13,184 nucleotides of DNA from Oscillospiraceae bacterium. Its GTDB lineage: Bacteria; Bacillota; Clostridia; Oscillospirales; Ruminococcaceae. The stretch spans positions 1-13,184 of the forward strand of contig JAFXOO010000306.1 in the NCBI GenBank assembly GCA_017528675.1, read 5' to 3'. A program made the translations under genes and the position numbers. Numbering within the stretch: the stretch's first letter is position 1; the number at the start of each line of letters is the position of its first letter. Shown piece after piece: positions 1 to 6,186 of this stretch. The notes beneath the pieces are model-generated. The model worked only from the letters and a program-made list of their open reading frames with translations. It did no database searches and was not told the origin of the DNA.

Positions 1-2
1 CC

Positions 3-1838
3 GACATTACCGGCGAGAAGGAGCTGGACGGCGCTAAGCTCGAACTGCTCGACTCCACCGGCAAGAAGATCGGTGAGTGGACGTCTGAGACCGGCAAGAC
101 CTGGACTGTGGAAGACCTGTCCGCAGGTACCTACACGCTCAAGGAAACTGTCGCTCCGGATGGCTACGCAATCGCAACAGATACCACGTTCACCATTGAT
201 GATAATGGCGAAATCGACAAGAACAAGACCACTGCAACGGTAACGGATGATGTGATCCTGGTGCTCGATGATATGACGAAGCTGACCATCAGCAAGTCTG
301 ACATGGGCGGTAAGGAAATCACAACAGGCGACGCAACCTATACCATCACCACACTCGGTGAGGCTTCGCTCAACGGCGTAGTATTCAACGGCAAGGTAAA
401 TGATAAGGATGCGAAGACAATTACCTTTACCGGCAACAAGACCGAGATCAGAGGGCTGAAGGACGGCCAGTACGAGCTCAAGGAGCAGGTTGCTCCGGAC
501 GGCTACACAGTCATTGAATCCGCATTCACATTCACCATCAAGGACGGCGTGATCACGGAGAGCAAGGCTGTGACAAACGGCGACACTGAGGTCATCAAGA
601 AGAACGGCGAGACCGAGATCGTTGTCATGGACGACATTTCCACCATCAAGGTCAGCAAGAGCGACCTGGGCGGCGCAGAGATCAAGTCCGGCGTGGCTGA
701 GTATAAGCTCACTTCCACCAGCGGCAAGGCACTTGAGGGTGTCAAGATCAACGGTACCGCAATCACCGGCGAGGATGTCCGCACGTTCGAGTTCAAGGGC
801 AACAAGGTTGACATCGAGGGCCTGAAGGACGGTAATTACAAGCTTGAAGAAACGGTTGCACCGAATGGCTTTGAGCGGGTAACCTCCGCATTCGAGTTCG
901 AGATCAAGGCTGGCAAGCTCATCCCGGGCGAAGCAGTGACATCTGGTGAATCCAGAATCACTGGCGATGCCGAAACCGGCGAGATCAAGGTTATGGATGC
1001 TCCTAAGAAGGCGGAAGTGACAACTGCAACAACCGCTCCGGCAGGACCGGTTTCCACAACCACCGCTTCCACTGCTGCAACGACCACAGCTACTACGGCT
1101 GAAACCGCTGTAGCTACGACAGCAGCAACCACGACCGAAACGACCGCAGCTACCACGGCTGCAACAACTGTGGCAACTACGACGGAAGCAGCTACAACTG
1201 CAACGACTGTAGCAACCACGACCGCAGCTACTACAGTAGCAACGACAACTACCACTGAAGCAACGACTGTTGCGACCACGGTTGAGACAACTGTTCTAGC
1301 AGAACAGGAAACAACTGCTCCTGCTGAAACAACAGCAGCCGCAGTTGTAGACGAAACCACAACTGCTGAAACAGTAGATTACAACGAGGAAACACAGACT
1401 TCGGAAACCATTCCGGAATTCATCGATGAAAGCACTGATTCCAATTCTACAGAACCGGCTCCGGAGTCGAGTGAGGATTCTTCCGAGTCCGAGAGTGAGA
1501 GTGAGTCCGAGAGTGAGAGTGAATCTGAAAGCGAAAGCAGCTCCGAGAGCGAAAGCATTTCTGAGAGTGTAAGCGAGAGTGAGAGCAATTCTGAGAGCAG
1601 CTCCGAGAGCAGTTCTGAGAGCAGCAGCTCCTCCAGCTCCAGCAGCTCCGAAAGCAGCAGTTCTTCCAGCTCCAGCAGCTCCAGCAGTTCCTCCAGCTCC
1701 AGCACTGGTACAACCACCAGCGAAGGATCTTCGCCTAAGACCAGCGATGGCGCAGGCATGATTCCGGCGGCTGTTCTGACTGTATCTGTTCTGACGGCAG
1801 CTCTGGCAATCGTTTCCAAGAAGCGTGACGACGAGTAA
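3..1838 (+). CDS. Sortase-anchored surface protein with E-box SpaA/Cna-B-like repeats (5' end outside window)
   Basis: The reading frame is open from the window's left edge, so this is the C-terminal 611 residues of a larger protein. Three tandem beta-rich domains are visible (the first partial, then about 273-632 and 633-1001). Each carries a pilin E-box of the form YxLxExxAPxGY: YTLKETVAPDGY at 132-167, YELKEQVAPDGY at 471-506, and the variant YKLEETVAPNGF at 837-872. Domains 2 and 3 open with a KSD motif, and domains end in V(L/M)D(D/A); in SpaA/Cna-B folds the Lys, E-box Glu and terminal Asp/Asn form an isopeptide bond. A Thr/Ala/Val-rich stretch (1017-1376), an 80-residue Ser/Glu stalk (1464-1703), the motif SPKTS (1731-1745), a hydrophobic segment and the tail KKRDDE follow. 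This layout is a wall-anchored adhesin or pilin-like protein; the ligand is unknown. It converges on the phage operon and is presumably host DNA. Confidence 0.85.
   Translation, partial: DITGEKELDGAKLELLDSTGKKIGEWTSETGKTWTVEDLSAGTYTLKETVAPDGYAIATDTTFTIDDNGEIDKNKTTATVTDDVILVLDDMTKLTISKSDMGGKEITTGDATYTITTLGEASLNGVVFNGKVNDKDAKTITFTGNKTEIRGLKDGQYELKEQVAPDGYTVIESAFTFTIKDGVITESKAVTNGDTEVIKKNGETEIVVMDDISTIKVSKSDLGGAEIKSGVAEYKLTSTSGKALEGVKINGTAITGEDVRTFEFKGNKVDIEGLKDGNYKLEETVAPNGFERVTSAFEFEIKAGKLIPGEAVTSGESRITGDAETGEIKVMDAPKKAEVTTATTAPAGPVSTTTASTAATTTATTAETAVATTAATTTETTAATTAATTVATTTEAATTATTVATTTAATTVATTTTTEATTVATTVETTVLAEQETTAPAETTAAAVVDETTTAETVDYNEETQTSETIPEFIDESTDSNSTEPAPESSEDSSESESESESESESESESESSSESESISESVSESESNSESSSESSSESSSSSSSSSSESSSSSSSSSSSSSSSSSTGTTTSEGSSPKTSDGAGMIPAAVLTVSVLTAALAIVSKKRDDE
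1017..1376 (+). repeat. Thr/Ala/Val-rich low-complexity region of the surface protein
   Basis: About 120 codons are mostly Thr, Ala and Val in short units such as ATTVATT and AATTTAE. In Gram-positive surface proteins such stretches act as extended spacers and are often O-glycosylated; that is family knowledge, not shown here. Codons for Thr vary (aca, act, acg, acc), so the DNA is less repetitive than the protein. The opposite strand is open through this stretch only because Thr and Ala codons read as Val, Ala and Ser in reverse. Confidence 0.8.
1464..1703 (+). repeat. Ser/Glu then poly-Ser stalk tract
   Basis: Eighty codons are nearly all Ser or Glu: first alternating SE units, then SSSE units, then almost pure Ser up to the final domain linker. 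At DNA level the first part is near-perfect gagagtgagagt repeats and the later part is agcagctcctcc-type repeats. It lies just before the sorting signal, where wall-spanning stalks usually sit. The repeats could change length by slippage. Confidence 0.85.
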
Positions 1839-1857
1839 ATCGACATCATGAACACGA

Positions 1858-1884
1858 GAAGCCCCCGCTATATGCGGGGGCTTC
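1858..1884 (+). terminator. GC-rich hairpin after the surface protein gene
   Basis: An 11-bp perfect stem, GAAGCCCCCGC (1858-1868) with GCGGGGGCTTC (1874-1884), closes a 5-base TATAT loop 20 bases after the surface gene stop codon. Position and strength suit an intrinsic terminator, but no clean T run follows on either strand (AGTCTGTC on +). It may act as an imperfect or bidirectional terminator or as a 3'-end stabiliser. Confidence 0.65.
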
Positions 1885-1888
1885 AGTC

Positions 1889-1960
1889 TGTCAAAAAACT
1901 CTCCTTGAAAGTGTGGAGCGAACTCAAAAGTTTTTGGTCCAGCTTTTTTCAAAAAGCTGG
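1889..1960. repeat. AT-rich inverted-repeat element, possibly an interspersed host repeat
   Basis: A perfect inverted repeat CCAGCTTTTT (1939-1948) / AAAAAGCTGG (1951-1960) is preceded by a weaker pair, caaaaaact near 1892-1900 with agtttttgg at 1929-1937. Together these could form a long imperfect stem-loop. It encodes no plausible protein and differs in composition from both neighbours. Similar AAAGCTGG hairpins seem common between genes in gut Ruminococcus-type genomes, but that is recollection and not tested here. The 8-base A/T runs could also serve as the U tract for the preceding hairpin. Confidence 0.45.
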
Positions 1961-2011
1961 TCAGGCGCCAGTTATCCTAAACAACTATCTACTACTTGCT
2001 GCATAATCACA

Positions 2012-2114
2012 GAAAAACAAACCCGCCCCGCATCACTGGACGAACGAAATCCAGCTTACGGGGCGGGTTTGTGTAAGGTTCAGACCCCGGTGTAAATTAA
2101 GGTTTTCGGGATCC
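2012..2114 (-). ncRNA. Candidate ~100-nt small RNA downstream of the endolysin
   Basis: A near-consensus promoter at 2122-2150 should start - strand transcription at about 2114, and the strong terminator stops it at about 2012. No reading frame of useful length with a ribosome binding site lies between. The predicted RNA has a 5' hairpin (2112-2107 with 2089-2084, six pairs including one G-U, 17-nt loop), a single-stranded linker, and the terminator stem. AACCUUA...ACAC occurs twice, once in the 5' loop (2104-2090) and once in the linker (2080-2071). Its function is unknown; no named RNA family is recognised. It could instead be a read-through-only 3' end of the late mRNA if the promoter is silent. 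Confidence 0.55.
2013..2072 (-). terminator. Strong intrinsic terminator of the phage late operon and candidate sRNA
   Basis: A perfect 14-bp stem pairs ACAAACCCGCCCCG (2017-2030) with CGGGGCGGGTTTGT (2059-2072). The 28-base loop contains a second small stem, CTGGA (2036-2040) with TCCAG (2050-2054). Read on the - strand the stem is followed by TTTTC, extending the pairing end into a GTTTGTTTTT U-rich tract. It lies 75 bases past the endolysin stop and ends - strand transcription before it runs into the convergent surface gene. Confidence 0.85.
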
Positions 2115-2121
2115 AAACAAT

Positions 2122-2150
2122 AGTATACCATAGCTGTCGATTCTTGTCAA
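2122..2150 (-). promoter_or_regulatory. Near-consensus sigma-70/SigA promoter with extended -10
   Basis: Read on the - strand: TTGACA (2150-2145), a 17-base spacer (2144-2128), then TATACT (2127-2122) with TG one base before it, giving an extended -10 TGGTATACT. The -35 is a perfect match and the -10 matches five of six. The endolysin stop codon (TGA, 2149-2147) is inside the -35 box. The only thing downstream before the convergent surface gene is a terminator, so it would drive a short non-coding RNA. Confidence 0.7.
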
Positions 2151-3007
2151 GTCAGGCGCTTGCAATACTTCGCACCAATATTGATCCACCCCGCACCCGA
2201 TTTCAGTCGTCCCCAAGTGCCACCGTCAGAGGCCTTTGCGGTCTGCACGATCGTGTAGATTTCATTCCGGCTGACGGTCATGCGGATAGGATACTGCGCC
2301 CCGGCGGATGTCCGGACGTTGAGCGTGCTGCATACGATGCGCACCCTGAAACTGCCTGCGGGGTCTGAGGCAGGCTGTGCGGATGGCTGGGAAGATGGCT
2401 GCGCTGTGGGTTCGGCAGGCTTTGCAGCCGGGGCTTCCTGCATCGTCAGGCCGTAGTATCTGGCGATGGTCTCCGCCTCGGCTTCGGCCATGCGTTCCAG
2501 ATTCCCGTCGTTCAGCAGCCACTCGGTCGCCCTTCGGTTCGTATGGAAGCTGTGCTCCAGCAAAATCCCCGGCACGCCGACCGATGCAGCGCCACGCAGA
2601 ACGCCGTACCAGTCGCCGCCGGTTCCCTTTTTCTTGATAATGCGAGCTCTCTGATCCGTCTGCATGACCCGCTGCACCGTCTCCGCAAGATCCATCCCCA
2701 GTACATCCGCCGTGCCAGCGACGCAGCAGCATGCCAGCGGATAGTCCGTGGCGGAAACGCCGGATCCGATGCCGTTGCTGTGCAAGCTCAGGAACAGGTC
2801 ACACCCAGCAGCCTTCCGGCCACGGGATGCAAGGCCGAGATCCTTGTCCTTGGTCGCTCTGGTCGTCACGACCTGCACACCGTAGCGTTCCAGCGCTGCT
2901 TTGAGCAGCAGGTGGAATTTCCAGCTAAAATCCGATTCCCAATATGCCCGGTTCGCCGGGCTGTTGTTGTACTTGCCGTAATGTCCGGCATCGAGACAGA
3001 TTTTCAT
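2147..3007 (-). CDS. Endolysin: N-acetylmuramoyl-L-alanine amidase (Amidase_3) with C-terminal SH3 domain
   Basis: This 286-residue protein cleaves the amide bond between N-acetylmuramic acid and the stem peptide to lyse the host at the end of infection. Residues 1-180 form an Amidase_3 domain. Visible zinc-site and catalytic residues are His9 in LDAGH, Glu24 in AYWESD, His76 in SLHSNG and Glu151 in LLEHSFHTN. A Pro/Ala/Ser-rich linker (about 190-215) leads to a bacterial SH3-type wall-binding domain (about 218-286; starts STLNVRTSAG, with WGRL and GWIN). No signal peptide is seen, as expected for holin-dependent release. The ATG overlaps the holin stop by four bases (ATGA) and has a GGAGGAGG site just upstream. 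It is the last gene of the late operon. Confidence 0.93.
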   Translation of the reverse strand: MKICLDAGHYGKYNNSPANRAYWESDFSWKFHLLLKAALERYGVQVVTTRATKDKDLGLASRGRKAAGCDLFLSLHSNGIGSGVSATDYPLACCCVAGTADVLGMDLAETVQRVMQTDQRARIIKKKGTGGDWYGVLRGAASVGVPGILLEHSFHTNRRATEWLLNDGNLERMAEAEAETIARYYGLTMQEAPAAKPAEPTAQPSSQPSAQPASDPAGSFRVRIVCSTLNVRTSAGAQYPIRMTVSRNEIYTIVQTAKASDGGTWGRLKSGAGWINIGAKYCKRLT

Positions 3008-3381
3008 GTCTCATCCTCCTCCTTCGGCTTCATCTTTTTGATGATCTTCCTTACCCAGACCGCATCCGGGTTGATTTCAGCGTAGTTTTCGAGCACACTG
3101 ACGATCTCCATTGCCGTAATGTAACCGAACACCGAAAATGCCGCAAACGCTCCTACAACGCCGGCAAGCGCTGCCGTATCATAGTAGGCTCCGAGCTGCT
3201 CGATGCCGATCTCCAGCCCGCAGGCGGTCGCCATGACGGTGATCTCCGCAGCCTTGTGAAGCCCTCCGATGCGCATTTTCTGGGAGCGTGGCCTGTCCGT
3301 GATATACGCCTTGATCACGCCCGTCACGATATCCGCAATCGCAAGCATCATAACGATCAGGATCATGATGATATACTGCAT
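3004..3381 (-). CDS. Phage holin (Cph1/TcdE-like, Phage_holin_4 type)
   Basis: A 125-residue membrane protein directly upstream of and overlapping the endolysin. It has a very hydrophobic N terminus (residues 1-22) ending in ADIVTGVIKA, which matches the DxxTGxxKA pattern of the Phage_holin_4/Cph1 family. Further hydrophobic segments lie at about 45-62 and 68-93, and a charged tail ends KPKEEDET. Holins of this family accumulate in the inner membrane and open at a set time to let the amidase reach the wall. The start ATG follows an AGGAGG site that overlaps the stop of the upstream gene. Family assignment rests on motif, topology and position. Confidence 0.88.
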   Translation of the reverse strand: MQYIIMILIVMMLAIADIVTGVIKAYITDRPRSQKMRIGGLHKAAEITVMATACGLEIGIEQLGAYYDTAALAGVVGAFAAFSVFGYITAMEIVSVLENYAEINPDAVWVRKIIKKMKPKEEDET

Positions 3382-3392
3382 CTGAGCACCTC

Positions 3393-4061
3393 CTAATCCT
3401 CGTCATTCAGCGCAAGCACGCTATCTGTCGCATACTTCACACCGTTGATTTCCACGATTCCGCAGCCATTAAATGCAGAAATCACAAAGCCAAGTGCACC
3501 CTTAATGAAGCTTGTACCCGTGTCCGGATGGGTCGGGATTGGAGCTGTAACAAGCTGAGAGGAACCAAGCCATTTTCCGGTAGTGCTGCTGTAGGCGGTT
3601 TTATAGCACAGATACATACCTTGTCCGATTTCTGTGGATGTTTCATCTATGGCTGCTGTATATTGCGTGGAAATTGATGTTCCGTTATAGTGTGCAATGC
3701 AGATTTTTCCGGTGTTCGTTTTTCCGAGAAGCCAGCAGTAGCAGTCATCATACTGCCCCGGATTCATGTTATTCACAAAGAGGATGCCGTTTTTCGTTTT
3801 GTAGCCGTACCTTTGCTTATATCCTGCTGCCGTTCTCGTAACCCCTGCCACATCGCCTTTGCCTTTAGTATAAAAAATGACATTCGGAGTTCCGGTGCCG
3901 CTCTGCCCTTGGATGATGACTCCGATCTCTAAATATGTCTTTGAGTCAAGCACGCAGCTTATCACATTTCCGTCCAGATTTACCTCATCAAACCACCCCA
4001 GACTGTCAATGGCATTTGACACGTCCAGTGCAGAGTTAAAAGTGAGTTTTTCAATCGCCAT
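3393..4061 (-). CDS. Putative tail-tip appendage / receptor-binding protein, family not recognised
   Basis: A 222-residue protein between the tail hub genes and the holin, where Firmicute siphophages place receptor-binding or baseplate proteins. The sequence is Gly/Thr/Tyr-rich with short beta-type segments and no membrane segment or signal peptide. It ends in a pattern (IVEINGVKYATDSVLALND) resembling tail fibre C termini, but no enzyme motif was seen. Sampled lines at 3601-3720 are about 42% GC, against about 62% in the tape measure gene, which suggests the gene was swapped in separately. The start has a GGAGG site and lies two bases after the preceding stop. The host-recognition role is inference from position. 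Confidence 0.6.
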   Translation of the reverse strand: MAIEKLTFNSALDVSNAIDSLGWFDEVNLDGNVISCVLDSKTYLEIGVIIQGQSGTGTPNVIFYTKGKGDVAGVTRTAAGYKQRYGYKTKNGILFVNNMNPGQYDDCYCWLLGKTNTGKICIAHYNGTSISTQYTAAIDETSTEIGQGMYLCYKTAYSSTTGKWLGSSQLVTAPIPTHPDTGTSFIKGALGFVISAFNGCGIVEINGVKYATDSVLALNDED

Positions 4062-4063
4062 TT

Positions 4064-4246
4064 TTATCCCTCCTCTGGTGTGAAAGTCCAGTCGCTCGTC
4101 ATCGTCCCCGTCAGCATATGTTCCTCCACACGGTGGAAATCGTCGGTGACGGAGGGGAAGCCCTTTTCCGGCTCCGGCGGTTCCGCTGCGCTCCCTACCA
4201 CAAACCGCATCGTGACAGGTGCGCCGAGTGCAAACTGAAACGTCAT
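4064..4246 (-). CDS. Small 60-residue phage protein, unknown
   Basis: A short gene whose ATG overlaps the upstream stop as ATGA, with a GAGGG site nine bases upstream; its TAA is two bases from the next start. That tight coupling is the main evidence that it is translated. The protein begins with a beta-like segment (MTFQFALGAPVTMRFVVG), then an acidic, Pro-rich middle and a Thr-rich end (TGTMTSDWTFTPEEG). No family recognised. By position it is a tail-tip accessory or assembly factor. Confidence 0.6.
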   Translation of the reverse strand: MTFQFALGAPVTMRFVVGSAAEPPEPEKGFPSVTDDFHRVEEHMLTGTMTSDWTFTPEEG

Positions 4247-4593
4247 GATGCAGCCCTCACTTTCCGACGGACATGCAGCGTGCCGGTCAGCTTCTCATAG
4301 TCCGTTCCGCCGACTGTCAGGATGAAGTGCAGCCGGTAGGTTCCGCAGAGCTGCGAGGTATCCTCTGATGTGAGCTGCACCCGGAAATGCTGGCCGAGGA
4401 CGGTATCCTCGACAAAGCCTGCTGCTTTGCACAGTGCAACGGCACCGGCAATCTGATGCTCCTCCACAAGCATTACCATCGAGCCGGCGCTGAACCCGGT
4501 GATCCCCTCCGGCTTGATCTCAAATGCCGGCAGTGTATCGCCGGAAAAGCATTCCATCGGCGGGAGTTCATCATAAAACCTCAGTGTTTCCAT
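4243..4593 (-). CDS. Putative tail-tip/baseplate protein with an Ig-like or BppU-N-like fold
   Basis: A 116-residue protein just downstream of the hub gene, with an AAAGGAGG site before the ATG. It starts with METLRFYDELPP, followed by alternating hydrophobic segments. The second half (FRVQLTSEDTSQLCGTYRLH, then a LTVGG turn and TGTLHVRRK) follows the 'substrate must be given as L-x-G-x-Y ... G-x-L-x-V' style of small beta-sandwich modules at the N termini of baseplate upper proteins (BppU_N-like). That likeness is weak and based on pattern only. It probably connects an appendage to the tail tip. Confidence 0.55.
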   Translation of the reverse strand: METLRFYDELPPMECFSGDTLPAFEIKPEGITGFSAGSMVMLVEEHQIAGAVALCKAAGFVEDTVLGQHFRVQLTSEDTSQLCGTYRLHFILTVGGTDYEKLTGTLHVRRKVRAAS

Positions 4594-4604
4594 TGTATCC
4601 TCCT

Positions 4605-6182
4605 TTACAGATAGATCGAATGCAGCGCATCGAGATCATCCCGGAGCTGCCGCCGCACCTTGTCGCCTTTGGATGCCCGGATTGCATCGCCCATCGTGCG
4701 CTCATCCTCACCGCCGCAGGCGAGCTTGTACCCGCCCCGGAACGTCCACTGGATGCTGGTGAGGATGCTGTCATAGTCGTGGGGCTCCGTGTCACCGTAG
4801 CCCTTGTAGTTTTTGAACCGGATCCGCTGGCCGAGGTGGAAGTCCACAGGCTTGTGGACAGTTGCGTGAAACGGGCGGATGCTGTAGCCCCCGGCGTAGG
4901 TCTTGACAGGCTCCCAGATGCCGACATTCACCAGCTCGAATAAGGCTCCTTTGTTGTTGGCACCATCATCCTGGCACCAGTTCCAGAGGTAAAAATCGGT
5001 GAACGGATTATCGGTTAGTTCAATTCTGATATATGCGTGATTCTGATAGTCTTGTGACGGCTCATATTTCCAGCTCCACCTGCTCAGCGGTTTCAGCTCA
5101 GCACTCAGCGTTGATCTGACATACTGGATCGTAAAATCAGCGACCTCGCTGCTGCCCAGCTCGATCTCCTGCATTGTGATCTCCACGGTGGTATCCGTTT
5201 CGCCGTTGTTGTAGCCCCATCTTGGCTCGCCGAACTGCCCGAGCGTGACATAATCTGTATCATTAAGACCGGCGGCAGATCCGTAATCCGCATAGATGAA
5301 TCCGGCAGCAACTGTCGCTGCATAGCGCAGGAAGTCTCGTGGTTTGTCAGACCGTGCATTTCCGTAAAACTTTGACGGGTGAGCTTCTGTTTCAAAATCA
5401 TCCGCATAGATTCCGAAGATGGCATCCTTGACTTTGTAGTGTTCATCCTGACCTGCGTTGAAATCCGGGTGCTGTGCGGTTCTGTAGTTATCGCTTGCAT
5501 CCTCTCCAAGATCATAGGGCAGTCTTAATCCGTGGTCGTCAAGCCTGTTCTGATCCCACTGTGCCACACGCGCATTCGCATACTGCCAGCCGAAGTTTTC
5601 ATCGGCACTATATGGCTTGAACTTGAACGCCCAGACGATGCCGGTCTTGGTTTCCACATAGTCTCCTGCATTATGAAGAATAATACTGATGATACCTTCA
5701 TCATTGCTAACGCCGTTAATGGTTAGTCCTTGCTTTCCGATGCCGGAAAGGAGCGAACTGCTGCAGCTCCATTCCGAGGTGATATTGCCGTGTTCGTCTT
5801 TTTTACCGCATTTGGATGAGATATCCGTGAACCCGATCACATCCTGCCCGGACAAGCTGAACAGCTCACCGGTTTTCTGCACATCCGTTACATAGAAAAC
5901 GCCGATGTTCGACGGATCAGGCGTTCCGCTGCCGAACCAGTGCTTGACCTTGAGCCGGCAGCTTTTCATCTGAAAATATGTCATGCCAGGCACCTTGCAC
6001 ACGATGTTGAGCGTTGCCGCATATACGCCGCCGATCTCGTAGGCACCGTCTGCGCAGCACTGCTTTTTTGTTGTAGCTGAGATCACATGCCCATCGCCGA
6101 GCTCTGCAACCCTGTCCCATGAATGATTGCTGTAGTTGTAGCGCTCCACAAATACCTGGATATGCTCTTCAATTGCCGGCAT
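4605..6182 (-). CDS. Tail hub / tail-tip protein (Tal or gp27-like position)
   Basis: A 525-residue protein immediately after the distal tail protein. In siphophages of Gram-positives this slot holds the Tal or hub protein that closes the tail tube and anchors receptor-binding structures. The N terminus (about 1-130: IQVFVERYNYSNHSWDRVAE through a Cys-rich AYEIGGVYAATLNIVCKV segment to FYVTDV and FSLSGQDVIGFTDIS) resembles hub domains that form the tube-closing trimer. A Tyr/Asp-rich middle and a C terminus with GGEDERTMGDAIRASKGDKV follow. No NlpC/P60, M23, lysozyme or glycosidase motif was found, so enzymatic wall degradation is not supported. The start has an AAGGGGTGA site. The family call is mainly positional. 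Confidence 0.65.
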   Translation of the reverse strand: MPAIEEHIQVFVERYNYSNHSWDRVAELGDGHVISATTKKQCCADGAYEIGGVYAATLNIVCKVPGMTYFQMKSCRLKVKHWFGSGTPDPSNIGVFYVTDVQKTGELFSLSGQDVIGFTDISSKCGKKDEHGNITSEWSCSSSLLSGIGKQGLTINGVSNDEGIISIILHNAGDYVETKTGIVWAFKFKPYSADENFGWQYANARVAQWDQNRLDDHGLRLPYDLGEDASDNYRTAQHPDFNAGQDEHYKVKDAIFGIYADDFETEAHPSKFYGNARSDKPRDFLRYAATVAAGFIYADYGSAAGLNDTDYVTLGQFGEPRWGYNNGETDTTVEITMQEIELGSSEVADFTIQYVRSTLSAELKPLSRWSWKYEPSQDYQNHAYIRIELTDNPFTDFYLWNWCQDDGANNKGALFELVNVGIWEPVKTYAGGYSIRPFHATVHKPVDFHLGQRIRFKNYKGYGDTEPHDYDSILTSIQWTFRGGYKLACGGEDERTMGDAIRASKGDKVRRQLRDDLDALHSIYL

Positions 6183-6186
6183 ATAC

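Noticed and set aside
836..1360. Long Val/Ala-rich reading frame on the - strand opposite the surface gene
   Set aside because: It is the mirror of Thr/Ala codon repeats on the + strand; no ribosome site and no realistic protein composition.
1867..1894. TTGACA on the - strand at 1894-1889 with TATAGC 16 bases downstream
   Set aside because: The -10 match is poor and the spacer runs through the GC-rich hairpin; it would only give antisense RNA into the surface gene.
1296..1952. Open frames on the - strand through the Ser/Glu tract (Leu/Ser-rich and Ala/Gly-rich)
   Set aside because: Produced by the simple repeats in the coding strand; the Ser/Glu reading ends in a coherent sorting signal, so the + strand is the real frame.
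1960..2159. Direct repeat GTCAGGCGC at 1960-1968 and 2151-2159 flanking the candidate RNA
   Set aside because: Only nine bases, one copy inside the endolysin coding end; a chance match at this length is not unlikely in this interval. Worth recalling only if the other prophage end carries the same sequence.
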